A stretch of 64,000 nt of DNA from Cyclaneusma minus (taxonomy: Eukaryota; Ascomycota; Leotiomycetes; Marthamycetales; Marthamycetaceae), in assembly GCA_037179335.1 (NCBI GenBank), contig JAKZHN010000033.1:186001-250000 (forward strand), in the 5' to 3' direction. The translations under genes were made by a program, and so were the position numbers. This document shows, piece by piece, positions 20,554 through 29,760 of the stretch. The notes under the pieces are model-generated. The model saw only the letters and a program-made list of their open reading frames with translations, ran no database searches and was not told the origin of the DNA. Numbering within the stretch: position 1 is the stretch's first letter; the number at the start of each line of letters is the position of its first letter.

Positions 20554-21330
20554 TCAAGTCTCTGCCATCTCCGTATCCTCATCGGCACCATCACCGTTGC
20601 CAAACAGATCTTCCATCCTACCCCCTCCATCCTCCTCCTCGTCCCCATCAGCCTGGTCTTCCAATCCCGGCGCCTCAATCCCCGCCATCGCATCATCTCC
20701 CATCTCCTCATCATCACCCCCCGTCTCCCACGAATCCCTCACCCCCCACGGCACCCCACTCAACACAAACCGCTCACTCGGCAACCTCACACCCCAATCA
20801 TTCTGCGCCACCCTCGGCAGCGCCTGCGAATTCCTCTTCTCGGCAAGTTCCATCAATACCTCCTTACTCAATCCCCCACCCGCATTTCCGCCATGGAACT
20901 GATACTGCAATCGTGATTGGATGGCGAGTTGTACGGCGGCCATGTTGACTTGTCCATCCGCATCTTTTGCGCCAGGAGGAGGATCTTTGGAACGTGTTGC
21001 TTGGGAGCTGTAGGCGTCGGGGGAGAGGTGGAGTGCGTCGGAAAGGATGGAGGAGGTGTGGCGGTAGGCGAAGTCGAGGAGTTGGAGCGGGACGCGCTCT
21101 TGGTAGGCGGTGCAGCCGAGGGACGAGAGGAGCATGTGGACTATGCGCGCGTCGCGGGGGCGCTTGGAGAGGCCGGGGTCGGCGAGGGAGGTGAGGGGGA
21201 CGGAGGGCAGGGCTGCTGCTGGTTGTGAGGATGCTGGAGCCGGCGCGGAAGAGGGTGGTTGGGCAGCGGGGGAGGCGATGTGGCCGTTTGGTTGGGAGGG
21301 GGGAGGGACGTCGCCGTTGGGTTCGGCCAT
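20554..21330 (-). CDS. taf9: TFIID/SAGA subunit TAF9
   Basis: 258 residues from the ATG at 21330 (MAEPNGDVPPPSQPNGH). The frame extends upstream to 21564, but that part lacks conservation and is likely leader. An Ala/Pro-rich N-terminus precedes the histone fold (RDARIVHMLLSSLGCTAYQ, then VPLQLLDFAYRHTSSILSDA), about residues 58-115. This is the signature of TAF9/TAFII31, which pairs with TAF6 in TFIID and with TAF6-type partners in SAGA. A conserved downstream region (NDWGVRLPSERFVLSGVPWG) and an acidic C-terminus (DGDEEEDGGG) follow. It is a nuclear general transcription factor. Head to head with his4, 517 bp between start codons. Confidence 0.92.
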   Translation of the reverse strand: MAEPNGDVPPPSQPNGHIASPAAQPPSSAPAPASSQPAAALPSVPLTSLADPGLSKRPRDARIVHMLLSSLGCTAYQERVPLQLLDFAYRHTSSILSDALHLSPDAYSSQATRSKDPPPGAKDADGQVNMAAVQLAIQSRLQYQFHGGNAGGGLSKEVLMELAEKRNSQALPRVAQNDWGVRLPSERFVLSGVPWGVRDSWETGGDDEEMGDDAMAGIEAPGLEDQADGDEEEDGGGRMEDLFGNGDGADEDTEMAET

Positions 21331-21847
21331 TGTGGGTGGTTGGATTGGAGATTTGCTGGTGGAGTTGAAGTTGGTGAATTGAAGCTGAAGTAGAGCTTGC
21401 GCAAAGGTGGTGTAGTCAGGTGCGGCAGGTTGTGCTCGGGGACTTTGCTCCGAGTACGATTTGGTTCGAATAAGATTTGGTTGCTGAAAGGTGTCGGCAG
21501 CTGTGACAGAAACGGTGTTGCTCGCGATGTGGTTTGTGAATTTGAAGATGGAAACGCGGCGCAAGGCTGCGAAGCGTGTCGAGCTCAGGCGGCTAAAAGG
21601 TCTAAACGCCGAGCCATAGCTTAAATGTGCCCCACTTAATGCCCTTGCAGCCGACCCTTGTTACCGGGCCGCATCCGACGTCACTGCCAGTGCCGACCAC
21701 TCGTCCGCAAATCGGCGCCGACGGATTTGTTTTCTGAGTCGCAGTCGAGTCGCAGTCGAGTCGCAGTCATTGTTGAGATCGCAGAAATCGCATCGCCGGC
21801 CGCACCTTCCTCACTCACCTCCCATCAATCCCCCCACAATTGACAAG
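21331..21847. promoter_or_regulatory. Shared upstream region of taf9 and his4
   Basis: 517 bp between divergent starts. It contains three perfect tandem copies of the 11-mer GAGTCGCAGTC at 21736-21746, 21747-21757 and 21758-21768, about 80 bp before the his4 ATG. The first is preceded by T, making TGAGTC, a half-match to the Gcn4/CPC1 site (TGACTCA or its complement). Confidence 0.6.
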
Positions 21848-24694
21848 ATGGAGACTACAGTGCCCCTTCCTTTCCTGCCGGAGTACGATCTCGACCTGGC
21901 CAGCGTAGGAGAGCTGACCCAAGCGCAATTGGACTTCTTAGGCTGTATTTTTCTTGCGCCCATCGACGGCCAAGTCGCCCCCGTTCTGCGATTTCTGAAG
22001 TATCGTCCCTCTACCACCACCTTCGTCGATGTCTCGCACCTTTCTAGCATTGACGATGCTGTCTCGATCCTCGACGCCGGTGCTTTCAAGATTGCCGCCA
22101 CCTCTGCACAATGCGCCGACCTAGAAGCATACAAAGACAGACTTATCTGGGCTGCCGACAAGGATTCACAGGCGCCTCCAATTGACAGTTGTGCCGGCTT
22201 TTTGACTTCTACGACCGATGTTCAACATTTCAAGAAGCTCATGGAGGCTTCTCCATCGGATAACACTGTCTACGTTAGAGCTCCCCATGGCGTTAACTGT
22301 GACTCATTGGTGGCCTATGTCGATAAGGGCAATCAAATCAAGGCTCGCATCGTCCCAATTGTCTACACACCGGCCTTGACTCTCACACCGGATGCTGCAG
22401 AAGGAAAACTGTCAGTGGCAAAGCTGTTGGCTTCTTTGTGGAACACGGATCGACCAGATAAACTCATGCCTACGGTTGTTACGGATGAAAGAGGCACTGC
22501 CCTTGGCCTGGTCTACAGCAGTGAAGAGAGTGTCGCAGAGTCTCTCAGGACTGGTACCGGCGTGTATCAGAGTCGGAAGAGGGGCTTGTGGTACAAGGGC
22601 GCAACTTCAGGAGACACTCAAGAGCTTGTCCGTATCTCTCTCGACTGCGACCAGGACTGCTTGAAGTTTGTCGTACGCCAGAAGGGCCGCTTCTGCCACC
22701 TGCCTCAGTCGTCATGTTTCGGTGATCTGAAGGGTCTTTCCAAGCTGGAGGAGACGCTGCAGGAACGAAAGGTCGAAGCTCCCGAGGGTTCATACACGGC
22801 ACGTCTCTTCTCAGACGAGAGGCTGTTGCGCGCGAAGATTATGGAAGAGGCGGAGGAATTATGTGATGCACAGACCAAGGAAGATGTAGCTTTCGAGGCT
22901 GCCGACCTGTTGTATTTCGCCATGACCAAAGCTGTGGCTGCCGGAGTCAGTCTGGCGGACATTGAGGCCAACCTGGACGCCAAGAGTAAGAAAGTCAAGC
23001 GCAGACAGGGTGATGCCAAAGGAAAGTGGGCCGAGAAGGAGGGAATCACCAACGGAAATGGACAGACGAAGATTTCCTCTTTCTTCTCTTCCAACGGAAC
23101 CGCAAAGAAGGAGGAGAAGGAGGTCGTCAAGGAGGCAGCTTCAGTCCCGAAAGAATCAGATGACGAGGCTGGCATGAAAGACCGGAAGATTCGCATGCAG
23201 AGTATCGGCGTTATAGACACCTCTGAGGAAACCCTCCAGAGCCTACTTCAAAGGCCCTCCCAGAGGTCAACTGATATGATCATGAACATCGTCCGGCCAA
23301 TCATTCACAACGTGCAAACTCGTGGTGATGCTGCGGTGCTGGAATACACTCACAAATTCGAGAAGGCAACATCTTTGACATCTCCAGTCCTCAAGGCCCC
23401 CTTCCCGCAATCCCTCATGAACCTTCCCGAAGAGACTATCAAAGCTATTGATGTCTCCTTTGAGAACATCCGCAAGTTCCACGCCGCCCAGAAGGACGAC
23501 AAGCCATTGAAGGTCGAGACGATGCCAGGTGTGGTTTGCAGCAGATTTGTCCGACCAATCGATCGAGTCGGTTTGTACGTTCCTGGAGGCACGGCTGTGC
23601 TCCCCAGTACAGCTCTCATGCTCGGAGTGCCAGCCATGGTTGCTGGCTGCAAGAAGATTGTGTTTGCCTCTCCACCACGTGCCGACGGTAGCATCACCCC
23701 TGAAATTGTCTATGTCGCTCACAAAGTCGGTGCTGACAGCATTGTTCTGGCTGGTGGTGCACAAGGCATTGCTGCCATGGCATACGGCACTGAGAGTATC
23801 AGCAAAGTCGACAAGATCCTGGGTCCAGGCAACCAGTTCGTCACCGCCGCCAAGATGTATGTCAGCAACGACACCAACGCCGGTGTAAGCATCGACATGC
23901 CCGCTGGTCCATCTGAAGTCCTGGTCATTGCCGACAAATACTCCAACCCTGCATTTGTCGCCTCTGACCTGCTCTCGCAAGCTGAGCACGGTGTGGACAG
24001 TCAGGTGATTTTGATTCTGATCGACCCGACAAGAGCTGACCTGGAGGCCATCGAGGATGAGTTGCACAAGCAGGCCATGGCTTTACCCCGAGTCGACATT
24101 GTAAGAGGTGCAATCGAACACTCAGCCACCCTCATGGTTAAGGATATTGACGACGCCTTTATCCTGAGCAACGAATACGCCCCCGAACACTTGATCCTTC
24201 ACATCAAGGACGCAGCCAAGGCCGTCGACCGTGTTCAGAATGCCGGAAGTGTGTTCATCGGCGAATGGACCCCTGAGAGCGTTGGCGATTACTCCGCTGG
24301 CGTCAACCACTCCCTCCGTAAGTCCCCACCCATGCCATCCGCTTTCAATCTCCCCCTTTCCTCTTTTTTCCAGCAACTAACAACAAACCCAGCCACCTAC
24401 GGCTACGCCAAGCAATACTCCGGCGTCAACCTCAGCTCCTACGTCAAGCACATCACTTCCTCCGAACTCACCCCCGCCGGCCTCACCAACCTCAGCAGCG
24501 CCGTCATGCAACTCGCCAAAGTGGAAGAACTAGAAGCTCACCGTCGCGCTGTTGCCATCCGCATGGATTGGCTGAAGAAGAATGAGGGGAAATCTAGCAC
24601 TTTTGATCCTAGCTCGCCGAGGAAAGAGGGAAGGAGGATTATGGATCCGGCTTTTTTGGCGAGGTTTGAGGAACAGCATATTGATGATGTCTGA
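21848..24694 (+). CDS. his4: Trifunctional histidine biosynthesis protein (PRA-CH / PRA-PH / histidinol dehydrogenase)
   Basis: Exons 21848-24317 and 24393-24694 give 923 residues. Domains in order: N-terminal region typical of fungal His4; phosphoribosyl-AMP cyclohydrolase (LWYKGATSGDTQELV, KGRFCH, near 245-290); phosphoribosyl-ATP pyrophosphohydrolase (KIMEEAEELCDA, FEAADLLYFAM, near 315-395); histidinol dehydrogenase (RPIDRVGLYVPGG, LGPGNQFVTAAK, DMPAGPSEVLVIAD, QAEHGVDSQ, YAPEHLILH, from about 450). It catalyses steps 2, 3 and the final two oxidations of histidine synthesis. The intron (GTAAGT donor, ACTAAC branch, CCCAG acceptor, 75 nt) has no stop and is a multiple of three, so the frame reads through; only splicing restores the conserved NHSLPTYGYA motif of histidinol dehydrogenase. 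The Neurospora counterpart is his-3. The start follows from METTVPLPFLPEYD right after the leader. Confidence 0.96.
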   Translation: METTVPLPFLPEYDLDLASVGELTQAQLDFLGCIFLAPIDGQVAPVLRFLKYRPSTTTFVDVSHLSSIDDAVSILDAGAFKIAATSAQCADLEAYKDRLIWAADKDSQAPPIDSCAGFLTSTTDVQHFKKLMEASPSDNTVYVRAPHGVNCDSLVAYVDKGNQIKARIVPIVYTPALTLTPDAAEGKLSVAKLLASLWNTDRPDKLMPTVVTDERGTALGLVYSSEESVAESLRTGTGVYQSRKRGLWYKGATSGDTQELVRISLDCDQDCLKFVVRQKGRFCHLPQSSCFGDLKGLSKLEETLQERKVEAPEGSYTARLFSDERLLRAKIMEEAEELCDAQTKEDVAFEAADLLYFAMTKAVAAGVSLADIEANLDAKSKKVKRRQGDAKGKWAEKEGITNGNGQTKISSFFSSNGTAKKEEKEVVKEAASVPKESDDEAGMKDRKIRMQSIGVIDTSEETLQSLLQRPSQRSTDMIMNIVRPIIHNVQTRGDAAVLEYTHKFEKATSLTSPVLKAPFPQSLMNLPEETIKAIDVSFENIRKFHAAQKDDKPLKVETMPGVVCSRFVRPIDRVGLYVPGGTAVLPSTALMLGVPAMVAGCKKIVFASPPRADGSITPEIVYVAHKVGADSIVLAGGAQGIAAMAYGTESISKVDKILGPGNQFVTAAKMYVSNDTNAGVSIDMPAGPSEVLVIADKYSNPAFVASDLLSQAEHGVDSQVILILIDPTRADLEAIEDELHKQAMALPRVDIVRGAIEHSATLMVKDIDDAFILSNEYAPEHLILHIKDAAKAVDRVQNAGSVFIGEWTPESVGDYSAGVNHSLRKSPPMPSAFNLPLSSFFQQLTTNPATYGYAKQYSGVNLSSYVKHITSSELTPAGLTNLSSAVMQLAKVEELEAHRRAVAIRMDWLKKNEGKSSTFDPSSPRKEGRRIMDPAFLARFEEQHIDDV

Positions 24695-25000
24695 GAACGG
24701 TTTCTTTGAGAAAAGACAAGGGAGGAGGGGATGAAGGTGTTGCATTTTCATGGGGTAGAATGTTGCGGGCTTTGCAAAAGTTTTTACAAAAAAGATGATA
24801 AATATGGAAAAAGGAAGGGAGGTGGCTTTCGTGGTTTTCAGAGCTCGTGGCTGCGAGGCTGCGAGTTCGACGGTGCTTCTTGAGGGGCCCTTATAGGGCG
24901 GACTAGTTTTTAGACTGGTCTTTTAGAAGAAAGATAGGAAAAAAGAAAGCTGTACAACAAATTCAACAACCTGCACTCCAAATCCATGGGCATTGTGCCT
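24695..25000. other. his4 3' flank
   Basis: 306 bp of probable 3' untranslated sequence, with A-rich stretches (24785-24830). No gene. Confidence 0.4.
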
Positions 25001-27327
25001 GCTGCTTGTGAATGGAAGATGCCTGACTTTTGTCCTTCGGTGGTCTGAACAGTCACGTGGCTGGCTTGATACGATAGATCGTGACATGTGTGAATCATCA
25101 GTTTTAATATGTGAGCAGCTCTGGAATGCTGTGAAATCGGCCTCGGAAATTAAAATCCCGGGTTCTCCTTCTGGCTCTCTCCTTCTGGTATAAAAGGCAC
25201 CCTCTCTGCTCCTTTACAAACGCAAGCAGAATATCAAGGGTACACGCGAGGAAGTCAAGTCAGGCTGATTCTGGTAACAGGTTGGAAAATTCCCGCTTTG
25301 CGTGTCTCTCTGTTCCAGATCCTGGGCTTGGCCAGCAAAGATACATCTTTTTGGTGGGTGGTGAATTCAGAAAGTTGATTAAGTGCCCAAATCACAATAG
25401 CTTTTCAAGACGACAGCAGCAGATTTAAACGGCAGTAATTTAGTGGAACTGACAACAAAAGCCCCAGGCGATTCAAAGGAGTCGAAGCAGAAAGCTTTCT
25501 GCGGTTTCTATCTACCTATCTTTCATTTCCTATATCCAGACTTCTATAAGAAGCACCTCCTCTGCCTGCAAATTTCTAATCCAAGCTTGGAATTCGCAAT
25601 CTATTCTGAAGATGCTTGACATTTGTTGCGGTAGTAGCCAAAGCACTGAGTCACTACACCCTACATATGTCCTGGGAAACTGAATTATGAACTTCGCGAC
25701 CAGATTTTCTGCTTCTAGTTCGAGTTCACGCAGATGGCCTTTTATAAATACTTGGTACCGTGGCTGCGTGAATTAGATTCAGATTTTGAAATCCCGTGAC
25801 TAGAGCCTCTGTTTCTGGCTCTACCTCTGGTATAAAAAAGACCTTCTGCTCTTGCTTCTATATGTATACAGAAAATGACGACTCGACGGTCTGATGTCAA
25901 AGTCAGGCTGGTTCTGGCAAAGGACTGGGAGATTGTTACTTTGCACGCCTCTCTGCTCCTAGCCTACATCTCATCGGTCAGTGGCGAAATCGGGAAGTTG
26001 ATTAAATAAGCAGATGACAGCAGCTTTCCAAACGACGGCAGCAAGTCCAGACCTCAATAGCTGAGTGGAATCGACCACGGAAGCATTAGGTGACTCAAAT
26101 GGCTTTCTGCGGTTTCTAGCTCCCATTTCCCATGTCTAGGTAGACTTCTATAAAAAGGAGCTTTTCTGCCTGGGAGTTTCTGACCCAGAGATTCAGCGAA
26201 AATCAAACAACATTACTGAACAGCGCTTGTTGCGGTAGCGATCATAGTCTTGAATGTTAGTTACATGATAGATCATTCTACTTTCAAGTTTGCGTGCCGC
26301 TCTGCTGGTAACCATGCGCTCGGTCTGCTAAGATTCATCTAGTTGGTGATGAATGTGACAAGTTGATTGGGTGCGAAGATGACAGCAGCTTTTTCTAAAC
26401 ACATTAGCAAGTTTGAAGACCAGCAACTCAGTGGAATCGACAGTAAATACGTTACTACAGTACTTTGGATTCAAAGTAAAGCTCTTTTCCCCTACTTCTA
26501 TCAAGATTGGTCATTGGACTGAGTCCAGACTTCTATTAAAAAGGACCTCTTCTGCCTCCCAGTTCCTGACCAAGACCCAGCATTGATCTACTTCCGGTGT
26601 GACAAGTGATTTTTAGTGCTTGTCGTGATAGAGGTAGTTGAGATGTCTGACTTGCACACGGTACCTCTTTGCTCCTAACTCTTACCGCAGCCCGCCAAGG
26701 TACATCTAGTAGGTGGTAAAATTTTAATTTCAATCTAGTGCTCTGATACTGTGCTCAGACGACAGCTGCTCTTCAAGAACAGCAGAAAATTCTAGCAACA
26801 GCAATGAGTGCAGTCGACAGCAAGTACGCTACGGGGTGATTGATACTCAAGACAGAACTTTCTGCAACTTTTGTCAAAATTGGTCGTTGGACTGAGTCCA
26901 AACTTCTATAAAAGCACCTCTCCTGCCTGTGTATTTCTGGCCCAAGACCCAGAACATACAACTCATAATTAGAGGTATAACTCCAAGTGCCATGAGTGAC
27001 GTCTAGCGCTCACTATGATAGTGGTTGAGATCTCTACTTTGCATGGCTCTTTGCCCGTAACCCTAGCCTAGCGTCCCTAGGCTAAGCCAGCTACATCTAG
27101 TCCGTCCCAGGCAGGTGGTGAAATCTGAAAGTTGTGTGAGTACCCAGATGCCGAGATGATAGCAGTTTTCTCGGACGATATAAGCTTTCTAAATGACAAT
27201 AGCAAGTTTGAACAGCAACAATAATTGGAATGGACAATGGAAGCCTTAGGTTACTCAAAGCTTTCTGCGGCTTTTGCCTCCTATTTCTCATGTCCAGACT
27301 TCTATAAAAGCAGCTCTCCTGTCTGCA

Positions 27328-27455
27328 AGTTTCTGTCAGCCTGACACATCAGGCAGCAGCACTAGCTCCTTTGTTAGCGCCATACCCAGCTCCATAAGAG
27401 CTGGGACTTAGCTAGCCTTCCCAATGTTAAGCACCTACGTCCCTCAACAGTTTCT
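27328..27455. mobile_element. 114-bp insertion with 7-bp target-site duplication
   Basis: Within the 27303 unit, AGTTTCT at 27328-27334 is repeated at 27449-27455. The 114 bp between (27335-27448) are absent from all sister units, where CAAGTTTCTGACCC is continuous. The insert has short hairpins (CCTGACACATCAGG; CAGCTCC-ATAA-GAGCTGGG) and no coding frame of note. It is a short non-autonomous element of unknown class. Confidence 0.7.
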
Positions 27456-28421
27456 AACCCAAGACTTGAATAAGTCGAGCCAACGTCTCGATGTTTCGCA
27501 CTCGCCGTGATAGTAATCGAGATTTCTGCTTTACATGCCATTCCGCTAGTAAGCCTAGGGTCGACCAGCCACATCTAGTCCGTCACTAATCGAAAGACTG
27601 GCTGAGTGCCAGATGGCAGCTGATCCTAGGCGATAGCAGCAGGTTTGCGCGGCAGTAACTCGCGACAATGAATTAGTTAGGTGACTCAAAGAGGGCCTTC
27701 TGCAGCTTCTGCCTCCCGTTTCCAATGTCCAGACTTCTATAAAAAGGGCCTCCTCTGCCTGCAAGTTTTGGCCAAAGACCTGAGGCAACATAACGCCCAG
27801 CCACGAGGGCTGTGGGAGTAGTCATAGCCATGAATACACATGGTAGACCTCCAATTGTGTATCTTGCTACTAGGTATGCTTGATTTAGCTACAGCTGTGT
27901 CTACTTGATGCCATGAGCTTAGAAGGCTGATTCTGCTCTTAGCTGACAGCAGTAGATGTAAGCGGTGGTAGCTAGCATGATTTGACGTTGGAAAAGACAG
28001 GGTCGTCGACCATGAAAACTATCCCCGTGTTTTCCATGGATGACAGCCTCCAAGTACTGCGAATCAGCTTTTGAACCAGTGACTAGCCTGTATCTCTGGC
28101 TTCCCATCAACTATAAAACGTGGCGCCTTACCTCCCTCACCAAGGTATGCGAAACTATCGGCTGATGTTCTTTCAAAGTGCATGAAATCAAAAACTCAAA
28201 GCTCACCTGGTGAAAGTCTGGGGACCTTTTGTCTTGCATGCCTCTTTCACTTTGATGGTTTCGTAGGCTCAGCCAACCAAGATAATTGATTGGGTAAGTG
28301 GCCAAACGACAGCAGCAAGTTCAAACAGCGGTAGCTGGGTGGAATCGACAATGAATGCTGACTCAAATTGAAGGGATTTCTGCATGTAGTTTCCCTCTCC
28401 AGTTTCCGGTATCATGATTTC

Positions 28422-28613
28422 TTGTAACGGGAGAGAAACCCCCTAAGGGCTCGCCCCGGGGAGTTGGAACCCGGACCTATAGCTAGTCAAGTTTGTCTAG
28501 AAGCTCACCTCTTAGCCGCTAGACTAAAAGGACTACGATGTCAAGTTCAGACTTGATATGCTTGACTGACTCTATATGGAGCACGTGGCTCCCCGAGGCC
28601 AGTGCCGTAACAA
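28422..28613 (-). mobile_element. 192-bp non-autonomous element with terminal inverted repeats and tRNA-like core
   Basis: Ends TTGTAACGG (28422-28430) and CCGTAACAA (28605-28613) form 9-bp inverted repeats with one mismatch, flanked by TTC on both sides. It lies exactly where sister units have their TATA box. On the minus strand it contains TAGTCTAGCGG (28526-28516), a perfect match to the RNA polymerase III A-box consensus TRGYNNARNNG, and further on GGTTCCAACTCC (28471-28460), which resembles a B box with one extra base. It may be a tRNA-derived SINE-like or MITE-like element; the class is inferred. Confidence 0.6.
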
Positions 28614-29760
28614 TTCATAAGAAGCACTTTCCCAGCCTGCAAGTTTCTGATCAGAGTCGTGACTTTTTCCGCTTTTTTCACGCTTTTTTGCGATGGTAGC
28701 CATAGCTTTGAAGGAATATGCACAGCGGAGATAATTTTGTGTACCTACTTCTTCACAACTGGCAGTGATTGATCTAGCTAGCTGTGTTTGTGTTCGACTT
28801 AATTAGGACTGGGAAATTGACCAGATCCAGGGAGCTCGCTCTTAGCCGACAGCAGTACATGCTCACGGTGGTTTCTACCATATTTCGACGGTGTGGTGTG
28901 ACCGTGGGAAGGATATGGTCACCTCCATGAAAACTATCCTTCTGGTTACCCACAGCCTCTGAATTCTGGGAGTCCGCTTTAGATACAGAATCCCATGACC
29001 AGCCTCTATTTATGGCTCTCCCTCCGCTATAAAATGCAGCTCCTTCTTCTCCTTACAAATATATGCGAAATCGAACGCGAGATACACTTGCATGTGTGAG
29101 AGTACGAACTTGGAGCTCATTCTTATAGGGAGAAAGTAGGATCTTCGCTTTTTGCATGCCTCTTTGATGATAAGCTTGGGCTCAGCCAACCACATCTAGT
29201 TGGCGGTGAATCAAGAAGTTGATTAGGTGCACAGATGACAGCAGCTTTCTAGACGACAGCAGCAAGTTTGAATAGCAGCAACCCAGTGGGCCTGAGAGCG
29301 GATACATTGCTTGACTCAAAGTAAGGGCTTTCTCGCGGAGATTTCTTTCTCTAACTTCCTTTGAATCGACTTCTATAAGAAGCACTTTCCCTTTCTCTAA
29401 ATGTCTGACCAAGATCCCTAAAATCCATATACGATTCTAGCGCTTTGTTACGGCAATAATCATCATCTTGAAACATACATAACGGACATTTTCTGCGTAC
29501 ACGTACACCCCTTTTCAACTGGCAGTGCTCGATTTAGCCACCTGTATGAGTTCGATGCAAATGAGATACGGAAGCTGACCTGAGACTCGAGATCTCGCTC
29601 TCAGCCAATAAGTAGCAGTAGATGTGAGCGGTGGCAGCTAACATGATTCGACAGTCAGGGGCGCTGAAAGAGACAGATATCCTGCCCCTGGTTCCCTCTC
29701 TAGATTGCTGTAAATAATACATCCTCCTCTTCACAAAACTTCAGATCCTGTAAGACTAGG

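Larger units (their letters stand above)
25001..29760 (+). repeat. Tandem array of about 13 promoter-like units (types A and B)
   Basis: Diverged head-to-tail units of roughly 290-510 bp. Type B carries (T)CCAGACTTCTATAAAAG followed by a pyrimidine-rich CTCCTCTGCCTGCAAG and TTTCTGACC. Its TATA boxes are at 25545 (TATAAGA), 26149, 26534 (TATTAAA), 26907, 27303, 27738, 28617 (broken) and 29374. Type A carries GGCTCTCCCTCTGGTATAAAA, at 25189, 25831, 28112, 29028 and about 29709. About 100-150 bp upstream of most boxes is a GACAGCAG-type motif, usually doubled in type B. No unit has a conserved open frame downstream, so the units look like orphan promoters or short non-coding transcription units. 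They could be remnants of a decayed gene family. All TATA boxes face the plus strand. Confidence 0.75.

Noticed and set aside
23267..24067. 266-codon minus-strand frame opposite his4
   Set aside because: Antisense to the invariant histidinol dehydrogenase core, which fully explains the conservation there.
28455..28530. Functional tRNA gene on the minus strand
   Set aside because: A and B boxes are present, but I cannot pair a full acceptor stem or anticodon arm, and the T-loop has one base too many.
28422..28613. Solo LTR (TG...CA ends)
   Set aside because: TGTAACGG...CCGTAACA would fit an LTR boundary, but the flanks then show no 5-bp duplication, whereas TTG...CAA ends give a TTC duplication and longer inverted repeats.
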